A stretch of 64,000 nt of DNA, taken from assembly GCA_028751875.1 (NCBI GenBank), contig CM054165.1, forward strand, positions 26,475,611 through 26,539,610, given 5' to 3'. Below are positions 59,137-63,588 of the stretch, piece after piece. A model generated the notes under the pieces. It saw nothing but the letters and a program-made list of their open reading frames with translations, was not told the DNA's origin and searched no databases. This DNA comes from Rapana venosa (taxonomy: Eukaryota > Mollusca > Gastropoda > Neogastropoda > Muricidae). A program made the position numbers and the translations under genes. The first letter of the stretch is position 1, and each line of letters starts with the position of its first letter.

Positions 59137-60150
59137 TTATACATACAGGAATTGGATGTAAAAAGCACAAGTGTTTATTCCATTATCCTCAAAATAAAAG
59201 AATACATAAATAAAAATAATGTAAATATAATGCCTTCCTCACTTCGCTTTCACAGTTCCATCTAAAATAGAAGTGTACCCCTTACAAGGCTACAGACATT
59301 TTTTGCAGAATCAAGAACAAGGGTTATGATCATCAGCAATGTTTGTAATTGTACTTTCACTTGTTTCAGATCTACTTATGCAACATGGATTCTTGCAGGG
59401 ACTGCTAGAGGCATGCTCGAATGCAATGAATGGGAATCCATTCAACACCTGCAAATCTTATTTGAACATGTTTCTAAATTCTATACCATCTCAAAAGTCT
59501 ACATCAACAGTATCAAGAGCTCTCCATGCAACTGGACACTCATGATTCAAACCTATCTCAGCATCTGAAATGATATAAGCACCCAACATCCAAATAATCA
59601 TAGCTATTTTCACTGTGCCCGTTGAATATACCGATATATTCATGAACAAAAAGTTCCAGCTTATTAGAGCTGATTCCATAAACAAAGAAGGTTACACAAT
59701 TCTTTGTAAAGCGTGCTCTGCTGCACTCAGCAGTGAAGATCTGTTCATCAATAAAATAATCCTCCCCCATTGACGCGGCATTGTCAAGACAATACACAAG
59801 ACCGAAGCCTGCAACACACAAGAGTTGACTCGAACTGCTTTTTGCATAAGTAACATATAGTATTATCTTTGACAACATGCTGAAGACTGAAGGAGGCTAT
59901 TACCAAAACAGACACGCTCGTATGCCAAAAGTTGCTGCTACTGTGCTAAGCCAGCCTACGATTCGTCAATAGTTCCAGACACCGTTTTCGGTTACATGTA
60001 CCGATTAATCTACATTCTGCATTAAAAGATCGAACAACAATGCCTTATTTTTCACATGCTGCTTATTTTAAAAGCAACGAAAGGAAAGAAGATACGAACC
60101 TTATAATAAACACCGTTGTTACCGCAGACCTCAACCGACAGGTCGTCCAT
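21766..60150 (-). CDS. FMR1: FMR1/FXR-family RNA-binding protein, whole coding span (16 exons joined)
   Basis: Sixteen exons on the minus strand join in one frame (2,232 nt, 743 aa plus stop); the length depends on two acceptor choices, at exons 10 and 13. Domain order: Tudor/Agenet 1 (about 3-50), Tudor 2 (63-117), KH0 (125-205), KH1 with GTHG loop (236-239), KH2 with GKNG loop (299-302), coiled/helical segment (366-390), RGG-rich region (408-480), acidic and Arg-rich segment (518-550), then a Pro/Ser/Thr-rich tail ending in KEQAVNGE. Known for the family: cytoplasmic mRNP proteins that bind mRNA and polysomes and repress translation, notably in neurons. Human FMRP is 632 aa; this tail is longer. 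The '[12 protein letters not shown]...NASVNS' segment resembles FXR1, fitting a single invertebrate ancestor of FMR1/FXR1/FXR2. The start ATG lies in CCAAAATGG, a good Kozak context. Identity is very secure; exact ends of exons 10 and 13 are less so. Confidence 0.95.
22696..23380. mobile_element. Putative MITE type 2
   Basis: Ends in TTAACTCATTGAGG at left and CCAATGAGTTAC at right. Near the left end a near-perfect 30-bp palindrome (22720-22749) is built on GCCGAAGCTTAAG. The interior is AT-rich without a gene. Exact borders are uncertain. Confidence 0.5.
23682..24392. mobile_element. TTAA-flanked non-autonomous DNA transposon (MITE type 1), copy 1
   Basis: About 700 bp matching 57058-57762 throughout. 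GTGCACCCTATATGCC near the left end (23699) recurs inverted near the right end (24329). The right end reads GGCAGTCTAGTGG then TTAA. No coding frame. TTAA targets suggest piggyBac mobilisation (inference). Confidence 0.72.
25022..25289 (-). mobile_element. tRNA/5S-hybrid SINE copy
   Basis: Diverged copy, with GGATGGGATAGTTCAGTGGT head, CATTGAGTGTGGTTACTAAG in the 5S-like part, and the usual body. Within the intron between exons 15 and 16. Confidence 0.85.
25524..25866 (+). mobile_element. SINE family A, full copy
   Basis: Complete order of tRNA-like head, TTAACATCAGTGC, GATGAGACTATAAACCAAGG, AATGTGTGCTGGTGGGAACT, and hairpin tail AAGCACAAGAGTGCTT with an ATAAAA-rich end. Intron 15. Confidence 0.87.
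25945..26055 (-). CDS. FMR1: FMR1 coding exon 15 (acidic plus Arg-rich, FXR1-like)
   Basis: 111 nt, phase 1 to 1; acceptor GTTTCAG, donor GTATGA. It encodes [20 protein letters not shown] then a [14 protein letters not shown] stretch. This resembles the FXR1/FXR2 Arg-rich block followed by an acidic segment with ASVN, which FMR1 of vertebrates lacks. Confidence 0.9.
26277..26571 (-). mobile_element. tRNA/5S-hybrid SINE copy
   Basis: Near-full copy with head GACGGGATAGCTCAGTGGTC, 5S-like C box at about 26486-26510, and tail AAAGGTAAAAAGG on the plus strand. It lies just upstream, in transcription order, of FMR1 exon 15. Confidence 0.88.
27395..27625. repeat. Dispersed repeat with palindromic GCCTGACTTGTCAGGC
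   Basis: Shares TTCTTCCTGTCATCTC, GGGCCTGACTTGTCAGGCGC and CATATGACAGACAACA with 43990-44235 and 54510-54935. Each copy lies in an FMR1 intron. The central palindrome GCCTGACTTGTCAGGC can form a hairpin. Class unknown. Confidence 0.68.
27741..27824 (-). CDS. FMR1: FMR1 coding exon 14 (Tyr/Gly/Arg-rich)
   Basis: 84 nt, phase 1 to 1; acceptor TGCCAG. It encodes [20 protein letters not shown] then DNNFNYR. The donor GAG|GTCAAG is weak, but it is the only one that keeps exon 15 open. The Tyr/Gly/Asn/Arg-rich composition suggests a disordered RNP-condensing segment (inference). Confidence 0.85.
28094..28180 (-). mobile_element. tRNA/5S-hybrid SINE, 3' fragment
   Basis: Shows GTGTCCCATAACCTGTGTGG and CAAAGACCTCAGCTTCTC, then unrelated sequence. 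Confidence 0.65.
28360..28995. repeat. Two opposed copies of a dispersed repeat
   Basis: 28360-28545 and 28855-28995 are inverted copies of one family (CCCAGCTTTACACCCTGGGG; TCTCACAGTGATCCCAGGTG). The short SINE body module (GGTAGCCACATTCC-like) lies at 28560-28605 and 28745-28835. Confidence 0.58.
29132..29295. mobile_element. Short TTAA-flanked MITE type 3, copy 1
   Basis: Shares CCTTTTCCCCTA, CAACCATCTAGTTACCCTTC and GTGCACGTGTACCGGGAAAG with the copy 800 bp away. The right TTAA is less certain. Confidence 0.62.
29352..29575 (-). mobile_element. SINE family A fragment
   Basis: Diverged 3' two-thirds with TTTATTTCAAGGATAACAG tail and CTTATAGTCTCATCC core. Confidence 0.65.
30096..30245. 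mobile_element. Short TTAA-flanked MITE type 3, copy 2
   Basis: TTAA, then CCTTTTCCCTACA; the other end, inverted, reads CCTCTTTACACTA. The 142-bp interior (CCAACCATCTACTAACCCTT, CAGTGCACGTGTACTGGGAA) matches 29132-29295. Confidence 0.68.
30300..31200. other. Intron stretch without recognised features
   Basis: A G-run (30327-30337 and 30729-30747) and a 162-codon plus-strand frame with ordinary composition but no recognisable domain, splice context or homologue known to me. Treated as intronic. Confidence 0.4.
31610..31877 (-). mobile_element. tRNA/5S-hybrid SINE copy
   Basis: Body and 5S-like part clear (31630-31830); the head is diverged (GGAAAGCACAGTGGTCAGAG). Intron 13. Confidence 0.83.
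32040..32770. repeat. Degenerate approximately 70-bp repeats
   Basis: Loose periodicity of AAGAAATGTCTGCTTCAACA, AGAAAAAGCTTGTTAG and CCACACAGTCACAAGG. Heavily diverged and noncoding. It lies just downstream of FMR1 exon 13 in intron 13. Confidence 0.5.
32948..33109 (-). CDS. FMR1: FMR1 coding exon 13 (second RG-rich cluster; acceptor uncertain)
   Basis: The donor CTG|GTGAGT at 32948 is clear and leaves phase 1. The coding frame holds [20 protein letters not shown] and [16 protein letters not shown], resembling the FXR1 region LSDWSL...RGRGG. Exon 12 ends in phase 1, so a phase-1 acceptor is needed. Candidates put the exon start at 33109 (GGAAG), 33100 (GAAG) or 33076 (GTTAG). None has a strong CAG, so the 5' end is a choice, not an observation. 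Confidence 0.75.
33900..34611. repeat. CA-rich (CACACAA)n satellite at an exon border
   Basis: About 700 bp of CACACA interspersed with ACAAC. It begins at the first intron base after FMR1 exon 12, whose donor reads GTGAGTGTGTGTGTAGG on the minus strand. Confidence 0.95.
34612..34709 (-). CDS. FMR1: FMR1 coding exon 12 (first RGG cluster)
   Basis: 98 nt; acceptor GATGACAG, donor GTGAGT, phase 2 in and 1 out. It encodes [20 protein letters not shown], an arginine/glycine RNA-binding stretch. The intron starts directly in a GT-rich satellite (33900-34610). Confidence 0.88.
35720..36053 (+). mobile_element. 5'-truncated RTE-like LINE fragment
   Basis: The frame reads [37 protein letters not shown] and [14 protein letters not shown], ends GCNG-stop, then a (GATGAT)n tail (36018-36053). 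Same family as the 77-bp insertion at 8347-8423. The tail abuts the CR1/L2 fragment that follows. Confidence 0.87.
36054..36810 (+). mobile_element. 5'-truncated CR1/L2-type LINE fragment
   Basis: Encodes [37 protein letters not shown] and, after a frameshift near 36390, [19 protein letters not shown]. The 3' UTR includes a (GT)n run (36615-36650) and ends in the AGCGCTCTATAAATTCC tail plus (ATT)n. It ends about 20 bp before FMR1 exon 11's donor. Confidence 0.88.
36830..36939 (-). CDS. FMR1: FMR1 coding exon 11 (helical segment after KH2)
   Basis: 110 nt; acceptor GTACAG, donor GTGAGT, phase 0 in and 2 out. It encodes [20 protein letters not shown] then a Ser/Gly/Pro-rich stretch. It aligns with the human segment holding the leucine-rich export signal, but only part of the leucine spacing is kept. 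Confidence 0.92.
36951..37390. repeat. CA-rich diverged satellite
   Basis: ACACACAC mixed with TGCACACAC and CATACAC, beginning about 120 bp before FMR1 exon 11 in transcript order. Confidence 0.88.
37450..37555 (+). repeat. Body-module repeat (GTTCACCATTGGTGAGATTT)
   Basis: About 95 bp: AGAGCTCTGAGGTTCACCAT ... GAGGTAGCCACATTCTGACT. Further copies at 19885-19975 and 26105-26195 (plus), 44905-45010 and 49683-49775 (minus). The imperfect palindrome CACCATTGGTG is a constant feature. At 19885 it is joined to SINE family A, so it may be an alternative SINE 5' region. Confidence 0.65.
37590..37830 (-). mobile_element. SINE family A fragment
   Basis: Body with ACAGTCTCATCTGAAGGACT core; head and tail are degraded. 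It lies about 70 bp from FMR1 exon 10. Confidence 0.65.
37903..38004 (-). CDS. FMR1: FMR1 coding exon 10 (KH2 C-terminal part)
   Basis: 102 nt (105 if the upstream CAG is used), phase 0 to 0, donor GTAAGT. It reads [20 protein letters not shown] then EYHLEHLK, the family's FVFVGT...LLDYHL block. The acceptor is a tandem CAGCAG (NAGNAG), so an extra Gln may be included. The variable linker between the KH2 halves is short here compared with vertebrate FMRP. Confidence 0.94.
38212..38547 (-). mobile_element. 5'-truncated LINE fragment with terminal inverted copy
   Basis: The minus strand encodes [20 protein letters not shown] and [20 protein letters not shown], a LINE ORF2 C-terminus nearly identical to 41358-41737. 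Its 5' end folds back: 22 nt at 38492-38513 are the exact reverse complement of 38526-38547 with a 12-nt spacer. Clade not assigned. Confidence 0.85.
38825..39062 (+). mobile_element. Ancient SINE-like element flanked by duplicated sequence
   Basis: Contains GGTACCCACTTGTACACCTG, GTGGAGTGAGGAAAATAGG, TTTCCCAAGGACACAACACC and GGGATCGAAC, a domain recurrent in invertebrate SINEs. It is flanked by two diverged copies of an approximately 45-bp sequence (38773-38820 and 39062-39108, sharing GACCGAGACTGTCTCT). Confidence 0.6.
39612..39893 (-). mobile_element. SINE family A, near-complete, head missing
   Basis: The tail hairpin, GGCACACAATGGCCTACTCT, the CCTCGGTTTATAGTCTCATC core and TTAACTCCAGGGGAAAATAT are present. 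The tRNA-like head is absent and a short unrelated sequence leads into the (GGACA)n minisatellite. Confidence 0.82.
39933..40045. repeat. (GGACA)n minisatellite
   Basis: GGACAGGACAGGACGGGACG-type pentamers, starting 20 bp past the exon 9 donor. On the transcribed strand it is a CCTGTCC pyrimidine/GU array. Confidence 0.92.
40065..40174 (-). CDS. FMR1: FMR1 coding exon 9 (KH2)
   Basis: 110 nt; acceptor CTGATTCAG, donor GTATGT, phase 1 in and 0 out. It encodes [20 protein letters not shown] and [11 protein letters not shown]. The GKNG loop is intact. The Ile after RN sits where human Ile304 lies, the residue changed in a severe fragile X allele. A (GGACA)n minisatellite (39933-40045) begins about 20 bp past the donor. 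Confidence 0.97.
40481..40712 (-). mobile_element. SINE family A fused to CR1/L2-like tail
   Basis: In minus orientation the SINE core (GTTTATAGTCTCATC complement) runs to a T/A run and then ACAAGATTCAGCACTATATA plus (ATT)n, bypassing the usual hairpin tail. Its 5' side is replaced by a (CA)n satellite. Confidence 0.8.
40938..41228 (-). mobile_element. tRNA/5S-hybrid SINE copy
   Basis: Diverged copy with complete head (GACAGGATAGCTCAGTGGTC) and (TTTACC)-type tail. Intron 8. Confidence 0.83.
41358..41737 (-). mobile_element. 5'-truncated LINE fragment with 18-bp target-site duplication
   Basis: Encodes [35 protein letters not shown] and [20 protein letters not shown], ends LGET-stop, then an A-rich (GAA)n tail. 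Flanked by ACCAACCATAAACAGACA at 41340-41357 and 41738-41755. The perfect duplication indicates a recent insertion, 25 bp past the exon 8 donor. Confidence 0.92.
41782..41860 (-). CDS. FMR1: FMR1 coding exon 8 (KH1/KH2 linker)
   Basis: 79 nt; acceptor ATGACAG, donor GTGAGT, ending in phase 1. It encodes [20 protein letters not shown] then PRELV, the FMRP segment entering KH2. Confidence 0.94.
42309..42480. repeat. (AAGTC)n-headed dispersed repeat
   Basis: (AAGTC)n followed by ACACTTTAATCATCCCATGAAGGGCAATT-like sequence. Shorter relatives occur at 16675-16730 and 29583-29660. No coding potential. Confidence 0.55.
43201..43446 (-). mobile_element. SINE family A fused to CR1/L2-like tail
   Basis: Same fusion as at 40481-40712: plus-strand ATGGAATTTATATAGCACTA, CAAATCAAAAGCGCTC, a T-run, then GTGTGTATGCGGTTTTG. 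It ends 84 bp from FMR1 exon 7. Confidence 0.8.
43530..43697 (-). CDS. FMR1: FMR1 coding exon 7 (KH1)
   Basis: 168 nt, 56 codons, phase 0 to 0; acceptor TTTTCAG, donor GTATGT. It carries the near-invariant [20 protein letters not shown] core of KH1, with intact GxxG loop GTHG, then [13 protein letters not shown]. This is the most conserved exon. Confidence 0.97.
43990..44235. repeat. Dispersed repeat, second copy
   Basis: Same family as 27395-27625, with GTGCTGGGCCTGACTTGTCA and CATTTTCGCTCATATGACAG. Confidence 0.68.
44756..44872 (-). CDS. FMR1: FMR1 coding exon 6 (KH0 end)
   Basis: 117 nt, 39 codons, phase 0 to 0, between TTGTGCAG and GTTTGT. It encodes [19 protein letters not shown] and EEAAKKLQ, aligning with the FMRP KH0 helix-rich segment just before KH1. 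Confidence 0.94.
45819..45981 (-). CDS. FMR1: FMR1 coding exon 5 (KH0)
   Basis: 163 nt. Acceptor is CTCTCCTCAG, donor GTAAGT, ending in phase 0. It encodes the KH0 start, with [22 protein letters not shown] and VSYVVLDN matching the family. The acceptor is only 21 bp from the target-site repeat of a nested SINE (see findings). Confidence 0.95.
46014..46302 (-). mobile_element. tRNA/5S-hybrid SINE, full copy with target-site duplication
   Basis: Best copy. Minus strand 5' end: GGGATAGCTCAGTGGTCGGA (tRNA-like A box). Then AAGCAGCGTCGAGCGTGGTT and CAGTTGGATGGGTGACCG, which match the 5S rRNA A box and C box. Then a body with CAGCTGTAAATGGGTACCTG, ending in GACTCCTTTAC. Flanked by GACAATGACAA at 46003-46013 and 46303-46313. 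That repeat is part of the tail of an older SINE (46314-46380), so this is a nested insertion. Confidence 0.9.
46314..46380 (-). mobile_element. SINE family A, 3' fragment
   Basis: Hairpin tail and CATCCAGTC end only. Its (AATGAC)n terminal repeat received the tRNA/5S SINE at 46014-46302. Confidence 0.75.
46811..47172. repeat. 29-bp minisatellite
   Basis: About 12 copies of a unit containing ATCCACCACTTGGCACAACA then TGAGTGGCA, with 24-, 29- and 30-bp variants. The third minus-strand frame is open across it, so it makes spurious 119-144 aa frames. FMR1 intron 4. Confidence 0.93.
47415..47795 (-). mobile_element. Second tRNA-derived SINE family, full copy
   Basis: Minus strand: head GGTGGTCTAGAGGTAACGCG and GTCCGGGTTCGTATCCCGTC (A and B boxes), the core CGGATGAGACGATAAACCGA, then GGCAAAATTCTTAGAAAAAA, a poly(A) run and GGGGAGAGCAGCCCGAATTT. 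The tail leads to (ATTT)n. The same core as family A in a different head/tail indicates a shared central domain. Confidence 0.87.
47853..49390. repeat. 34-bp satellite with 141-bp higher-order repeat
   Basis: About 44 copies of a unit with AAAAGCTTATGATATATTGC then TATGACATTCATAC. Variants with GACAGTC recur at 48054, 48195 and 48336, exactly 141 bp apart, so blocks of four monomers were amplified. Almost every unit holds an AAGCTT site. FMR1 intron 4. Confidence 0.95.
49822..49976 (-). CDS. FMR1: FMR1 coding exon 4 (Tudor 2)
   Basis: 155 nt from CCAG acceptor to GTGAGT donor. It encodes [19 protein letters not shown] and [14 protein letters not shown], the second Tudor/Agenet repeat, including the WW pair and the EY/D positions typical of methyl-lysine-binding surfaces. 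It ends in phase 2. Confidence 0.95.
50688..51563 (+). CDS. piggyBac transposase exon 1 (one frameshift)
   Basis: Starts ATGGAGGACGAGG with an acidic N-terminus ([17 protein letters not shown]) typical of PGBD transposases. The first frame stops at 50963. The family-typical sequence resumes one frame over as [15 protein letters not shown] from about 50951, so one base appears missing there. It continues [20 protein letters not shown] and [14 protein letters not shown], holding the first catalytic Asp. It ends CCAG|GTAAGT in phase 1. With the shift the transposase would be non-functional unless the base loss is an assembly error. Confidence 0.88.
51870..52214 (+). CDS. piggyBac transposase exon 2
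   Basis: 345 nt between TTCCTTTCAG and GTAAGT, phase 1 to 1. It encodes [20 protein letters not shown] and FFDNFFNSV, the second catalytic Asp motif, then [14 protein letters not shown], conserved in the RNase H-like core. The frame is fully open. Confidence 0.9.
52415..52932 (+). CDS. piggyBac transposase exon 3 (third Asp and Cys-rich domain)
   Basis: 518 nt after ATTTGCAG, phase 1. It encodes [20 protein letters not shown], the third catalytic Asp, then [18 protein letters not shown]. The C-terminal CVLCQKEG...[20 protein letters not shown] is the zinc-binding Cys-rich domain that recognises transposon ends in piggyBac relatives. Stop at 52930-52932. Confidence 0.9.
54122..54218 (-). CDS. 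FMR1: FMR1 coding exon 3 (end Tudor 1, linker)
   Basis: 97 nt after CCTTTTCAG, before GTCAGT. It completes an Asn codon and reads [17 protein letters not shown]..., then an acidic linker to KVE. NWQP and VRLPP are family signatures. It ends in phase 0. The intron that follows contains the piggyBac element. Confidence 0.95.
54400..54945. repeat. Dispersed repeat, third copy, split by another repeat, plus a 63-bp tandem duplication
   Basis: 54510-54660 and 54815-54945 are the two halves. Between them, 54665-54812 matches repeats at 28360-28545 and 28855-28995 (CAATCTCACAGTGATTCC, CCAGAGTGTAAAGCTGGG). At 54360-54474 the segment TCTTTTCTTCCCTTCATCAT through GATGCCAGGGG is repeated in tandem. Confidence 0.62.
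55205..55830 (+). mobile_element. Third SINE-like repeat family, copy 1
   Basis: tRNA-like B box GGTAGTGGGTTTGAATCCCA; later GGTGGTAGCCACCCCAGGTG, AGTGACCCAGCAGCAGAGCA, GAGAATATGGCATGATGATC and AGATGAGGCAGCA. It matches 61318-62185 along its length. Confidence 0.72.
55983..56035 (-). CDS. FMR1: FMR1 coding exon 2 (Tudor 1)
   Basis: 53 nt between TTGCAG acceptor and GTAAGT donor. It encodes [17 protein letters not shown] and ends in phase 2. Sequence and length match the first Tudor/Agenet beta-strands of FMRP. Confidence 0.94.
57058..57762. mobile_element. TTAA-flanked non-autonomous DNA transposon (MITE type 1), copy 2
   Basis: TTAA at 57058-57061 and 57759-57762 enclose 697 bp. Ends CCTCTTAACTGCC and, inverted, CCACTAGACTGCC match at 10 of 13 positions. 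Same interior as copy 1, including CAGCTGGATGTTGCCAAGCA. Intron 1 of FMR1. Confidence 0.78.
58384..58692. repeat. (CT)n tracts embedded in a tandem duplication
   Basis: The unit TTTCCAGTCTTTCTTTTACA ... CTTCTTTCTTGAAATTAGTAAATAA occurs at 58460-58513 and 58575-58626. Each copy is bounded by (CT)n runs of 20-35 repeats. Confidence 0.88.
58935..59210 (+). mobile_element. SINE family A, head missing
   Basis: Core AGGATGAGATTAAAATAAGT, GTAGGCCATTGTGTTCTGGT and the hairpin tail are present. A (TA)n run (59100-59129) has expanded before the ATTGGATG end. Confidence 0.78.
60100..60150 (-). CDS. FMR1: FMR1 coding exon 1 (start codon, Tudor 1)
   Basis: 51 nt, 17 codons, beginning MDDLSVEV and ending VYYK. 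It ends in AAG followed by a GTTCGT donor (phase 0). Human FMRP also has 17 residues before this boundary. No CGG-repeat tract is seen in the presumed 5' UTR (60151 upward). Confidence 0.93.
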
Positions 60151-61000
60151 TTTGGATGAAAATGGTCTGCTGGGTAATTTCTCTTTGGAGGTTTTTTGAA
60201 CAATAGGCACATGACTGAAACACTTCACTTTGCATAATTTCCGCGAAAGCGATACATTTTACACATGATTAGAATGAAGGAGATACAGAGAGCGTATGAA
60301 CCATCCTCGGGAGAGAAAAATTAATGTATTTCATGAAATTGGAGAAATAAAAGAACAAAGATATGAATCACGAGTTCCACAACACTGAGTCACTGATGAA
60401 GAAAAATCAGACCTAGTTTACTTTCATATTAATCATTTCGCTTAGGCTAGTTAGATTTTTGGTTCTTATGCGTGACAAATGGTAACACTCCATGCTTTTT
60501 CTCCATTTTATCTTGTTTTTCCTGGGTAATGGCGATAATCAACCAGCTTAAAGCTTCGTTTGTGAATTATTTTTTTCGGGGCGGGGAGGGGAGGACAAAA
60601 TGCTATGGTAAGGACGGGTTTACCCTGAAAGACTTGAAAGATCTAAATGTAACTGAATTTAGTTTAACCGATTTTTCTTACAAATTTAGTTTTGTTTTGT
60701 TTTGTGATCCTTATGTCTGGCGAAAGGTCATAGTGTTCTGATTCTGAATCAGAATATTGTTGACTTATGCATACACAACACCTACAGTTACCACCCACCT
60801 TTCCCCAGCCCCCTACCCTTCAAACACAATGCATGTGTCATAACCACCACCATCACCACCACCACAACAACAACATTATTTGACATGAACATGCTTTGAG
60901 TGTCTCTGTCTACATAAAGATTGCTATATTTTAAAAAAATAATAAATAAACAAATAAATAAAACGAAAAAGAACGTGGCTATAATAATATATGAATAGCC
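60151..61000. other. FMR1 upstream flank
   Basis: About 270 bp directly upstream of the start codon hold ordinary mixed sequence with GGGTAATTTCTC and no TATA box at a typical place. There is no CGG array. From 60780 the sequence becomes simple (CCACCA, AAATAAA). Promoter position not determined. Confidence 0.35.
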
Positions 61001-61014
61001 TTCATGGTGGTGGA

Positions 61015-61138
61015 TTTGGGGGGGGGGGAGGGGGGGGGGGGCACAGTAGGGGGTGTGCTGATTTTGTATGGTTTTGTATGGTTTTCTTTTGGGTGCATAG
61101 GAGTGTAAATGAATTCGTGTGTGTGTGTGTGTGTGTGG

Positions 61139-61192
<54 letters not shown>

Positions 61193-61270
61193 GGTCGCAA
61201 AATGATTCAGTTGTGTTTGCTGACAAATGTACGAAACACATGAGGGGAGGGGGGGGGGGGGGGGGGGTGT
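61015..61270. repeat. Poly-G, (GT)n and (GA)n composite
   Basis: G-runs at 61017-61040, 61182-61194 and 61244-61267; (GT)n 61118-61137; (GA)n 61141-61180. Potential G-quadruplex former. Confidence 0.9.
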
Positions 61271-61317
61271 ATGTAAAAAAAAATCCTGAATTTTTTTTTA
61301 ACCCATCATCATCATCA

Positions 61318-62185
61318 TCATCATCGCCAGTATCATCATCTTGCGCAGTGGTTAGCCCCTTGAGGTAATGAGCTAGAAAGTCATGGGTTTGAGTCCTATA
61401 GCCCTGTCCAGGCGACGCTAGAGTGATTCCCTGGCAGAAACACTGAAAGTCCATGGATTGTCCCTCCTCCTCCAAGATACCCGCCTTGCTGCAGACAGAC
61501 AGTTAGTTATATCTCCCCGCGACGCCACAGAGTACAAGGGGAAGGGAAAAAAGTAAAAAGTAAAGTAAGTAAGCCTTGTCAAGTGGTCTCAGAGCACATG
61601 CAATTTCATAGCAGCATCATTACATCATCATTATCATCATCACCATCATCATCATCATCATCATTACAAATGCAATAAAAGAAAAATGATTAATTTTGGT
61701 TATCTAGATTCCTCTGGTCTCATAGTGACCTCACTTTCGGTATTCTATATTATACACTTCTGTGCCTGTGGTGGGTTTGAGTCAAATTCTTTGGGGGTTG
61801 GAGGTTCATGGCAGAGGGTTGCTGGAGGGATGTTGTGGTGGTAACCACCCACAGTGGACGCCACACTCAGTCTGGCTCCACACATAAGCTATTACTGCCG
61901 TCGGTAGGGTTTTTAGTAGGGGGTGTCCTGCGTATGTTAGCTCAGAACAGGAACAACTGGACACCACCAAAAAGTGACTCAGCAGCAGTGCAGGGCCTTT
62001 TCTTGCTGGTGGCCTCGAGGCAGCCTGATATTGATCAGCTCCCTAAGGACTCGTGACCTTGAGGATGCGACATAACGAATCTGGGTATGAGGGGGGGGGG
62101 GGGGGGGGGGGGGGGGGTGACATGGATATGAGCGGCGTGGGAAAGGTACGATAGGAATGTCACAGCAGATGAGGCAGCAAAGAAA
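61318..62185 (+). mobile_element. Third SINE-like repeat family, copy 2 (with insertions)
   Basis: tRNA-like head GCGCAGTGGTTAGCCCCTTG and GGTTTGAGTCCTATAG, then TGGTGGTAACCACCCACAGT, AAGTGACTCAGCAGCAGTGC, AGGATGCGACATAACGAATC and GATGAGGCAGCAAAG with a (GAA)n end. It is interrupted by a (CATCAT)n region and a G-run (62086-62117). Confidence 0.72.
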
Positions 62186-62239
62186 AGAAGAAGAAGATAC
62201 TCAGAAATGACACTAATTTCAGTAGGCTTATACGCCACA

Positions 62240-62565
62240 TTGATTGGTGGTTAGAGTGATGCGCGTTGCGCTCGTGATCTGCTCATCCGGGTTGGAATCT
62301 TGTTCAAGATGATTAATTTTTTCCTCTGGAGTTAACATCAATGCCGACTCCACTTCCCCAAAAGTCCTTCGGGTGAGATTATAAACTGAGGTCATGTGGG
62401 CTCACGTTAACACCCGTTCCGCTTTTCGGAAGAGTAGGCCATTGTGTGCCGGCGGGAACGAATAGCAAAGTTTACAAAACTGCATACACACGGGGACTGG
62501 ATTTGAGCACGCTAGCACTTTATCCATTATCCTTGAAATAAAATAATAATAATAAAATAAATTAT
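62240..62565 (+). mobile_element. SINE family A, full copy
   Basis: tRNA-like head (TTGGTGGTTAGAGTGATGCG, CCGGGTTGGAATCTTG), TTAACATCAATGCCGACTCC, GGTGAGATTATAAACTGAGG, AGGCCATTGTGTGCCGGCGG, and ATCCTTGAAATAAAATAAT end. Confidence 0.85.
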
Positions 62566-62827
62566 ATCAGATCTCAAAAACATATGAAATCAAACAAACA
62601 AGAAAAAAAAAGGTCAATTTTTTCCCTTGAGTAGATACTTAATTATCACGAAATTCTGCACATTATAATAAACTCACCAGAAACTTCACTCACGGCAATC
62701 CAGTGCGTTTGTCAAGTCTCGAGTACATGTACTGTTTTCCTGTGTTCATACTCAGTAACTGCTGAAAAGAATAAAGTAAAGGGTGTTTTAACTGCACACT
62801 AGATCCTGTGCATGAATCTATCGAACA

Positions 62828-62830
<3 letters not shown>

Positions 62831-62922
<92 letters not shown>
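62831..62922. repeat. (AG)n microsatellite, about 46 units
   Basis: Uninterrupted GA run next to a SINE family A tail. Other long GA runs lie at 35438-35542, 40340-40402, 46637-46692, 61141-61180, 63512-63585 and 63793-63823. Confidence 0.95.
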
Positions 62923-62926
<4 letters not shown>

Positions 62927-63020
62927 AATGACAATGACAATGACAAATTCTTTTATTTCGAGGATAATGAATAAGCACACATGTGCTTTTTTTACATCTA
63001 GTCCCCGCCTGTAGGGATAC
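62923..63020 (-). mobile_element. SINE family A, 3' fragment with (TGACAA)n end
   Basis: Shows the intact simple-repeat end (GACAATGACAATGACAATG) next to TTTATTTCGAGGATAATG and the hairpin tail. It supplies the reference for the tail repeat at 46003. Confidence 0.75.
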
Positions 63021-63089
63021 ATCTTAATAATAATAACCCAACACTTATACAGTCTCACAGTAGAAACATGGGGAAATAACCCTTTTCAA

Positions 63090-63200
63090 AACAGCCCCCC
63101 CCCCCCCCCACCAACCTCCCCCCCCCCCCCCAAGCAAACTAATAAAAGAAAACCCTAAAAACACCCCCCACCCCCCCACCCCCACCCCCACACCCCCCAA
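63090..63200. repeat. Poly-C rich tract
   Basis: C-runs of 10-16 separated by CACC and AAAC, followed by A/C-rich simple sequence to 63310. Confidence 0.9.
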
Positions 63201-63513
63201 AAAAACCTACAACCAAAACAAACAAACAAAAGAGAAAGAAAAACCAAACCAACAAAAGAAGAAAAAAGAAAAAAAAAGAGAAAAGAAACAACAACAACAA
63301 CAAAACCAAGAAAAATAACAACCATACTTAATAAGTCATAAGATAAACATCTACACATTGTCAAATGGTACATATTAACAATAAGATATTGAAATAGGGC
63401 ACTCATTAAGACTTAAGTACAGAGGACAAGTCCAATTAAGTATTGAAAATATAAAATATGAATCCTTCATCAGGATACACCATAACTATAAGCAAAACGA
63501 TAAAAGGTGAGAG

Positions 63514-63588
<75 letters not shown>

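Noticed and set aside
60151..60420. Fragile-X-type CGG repeat in the 5' UTR
   Set aside because: The sequence upstream of the start codon has no CGG array and is not notably CpG-rich.
60472..60741. 89-codon plus-strand frame upstream of FMR1
   Set aside because: No recognisable domain; contains a G-rich simple tract and no supporting splice sites.
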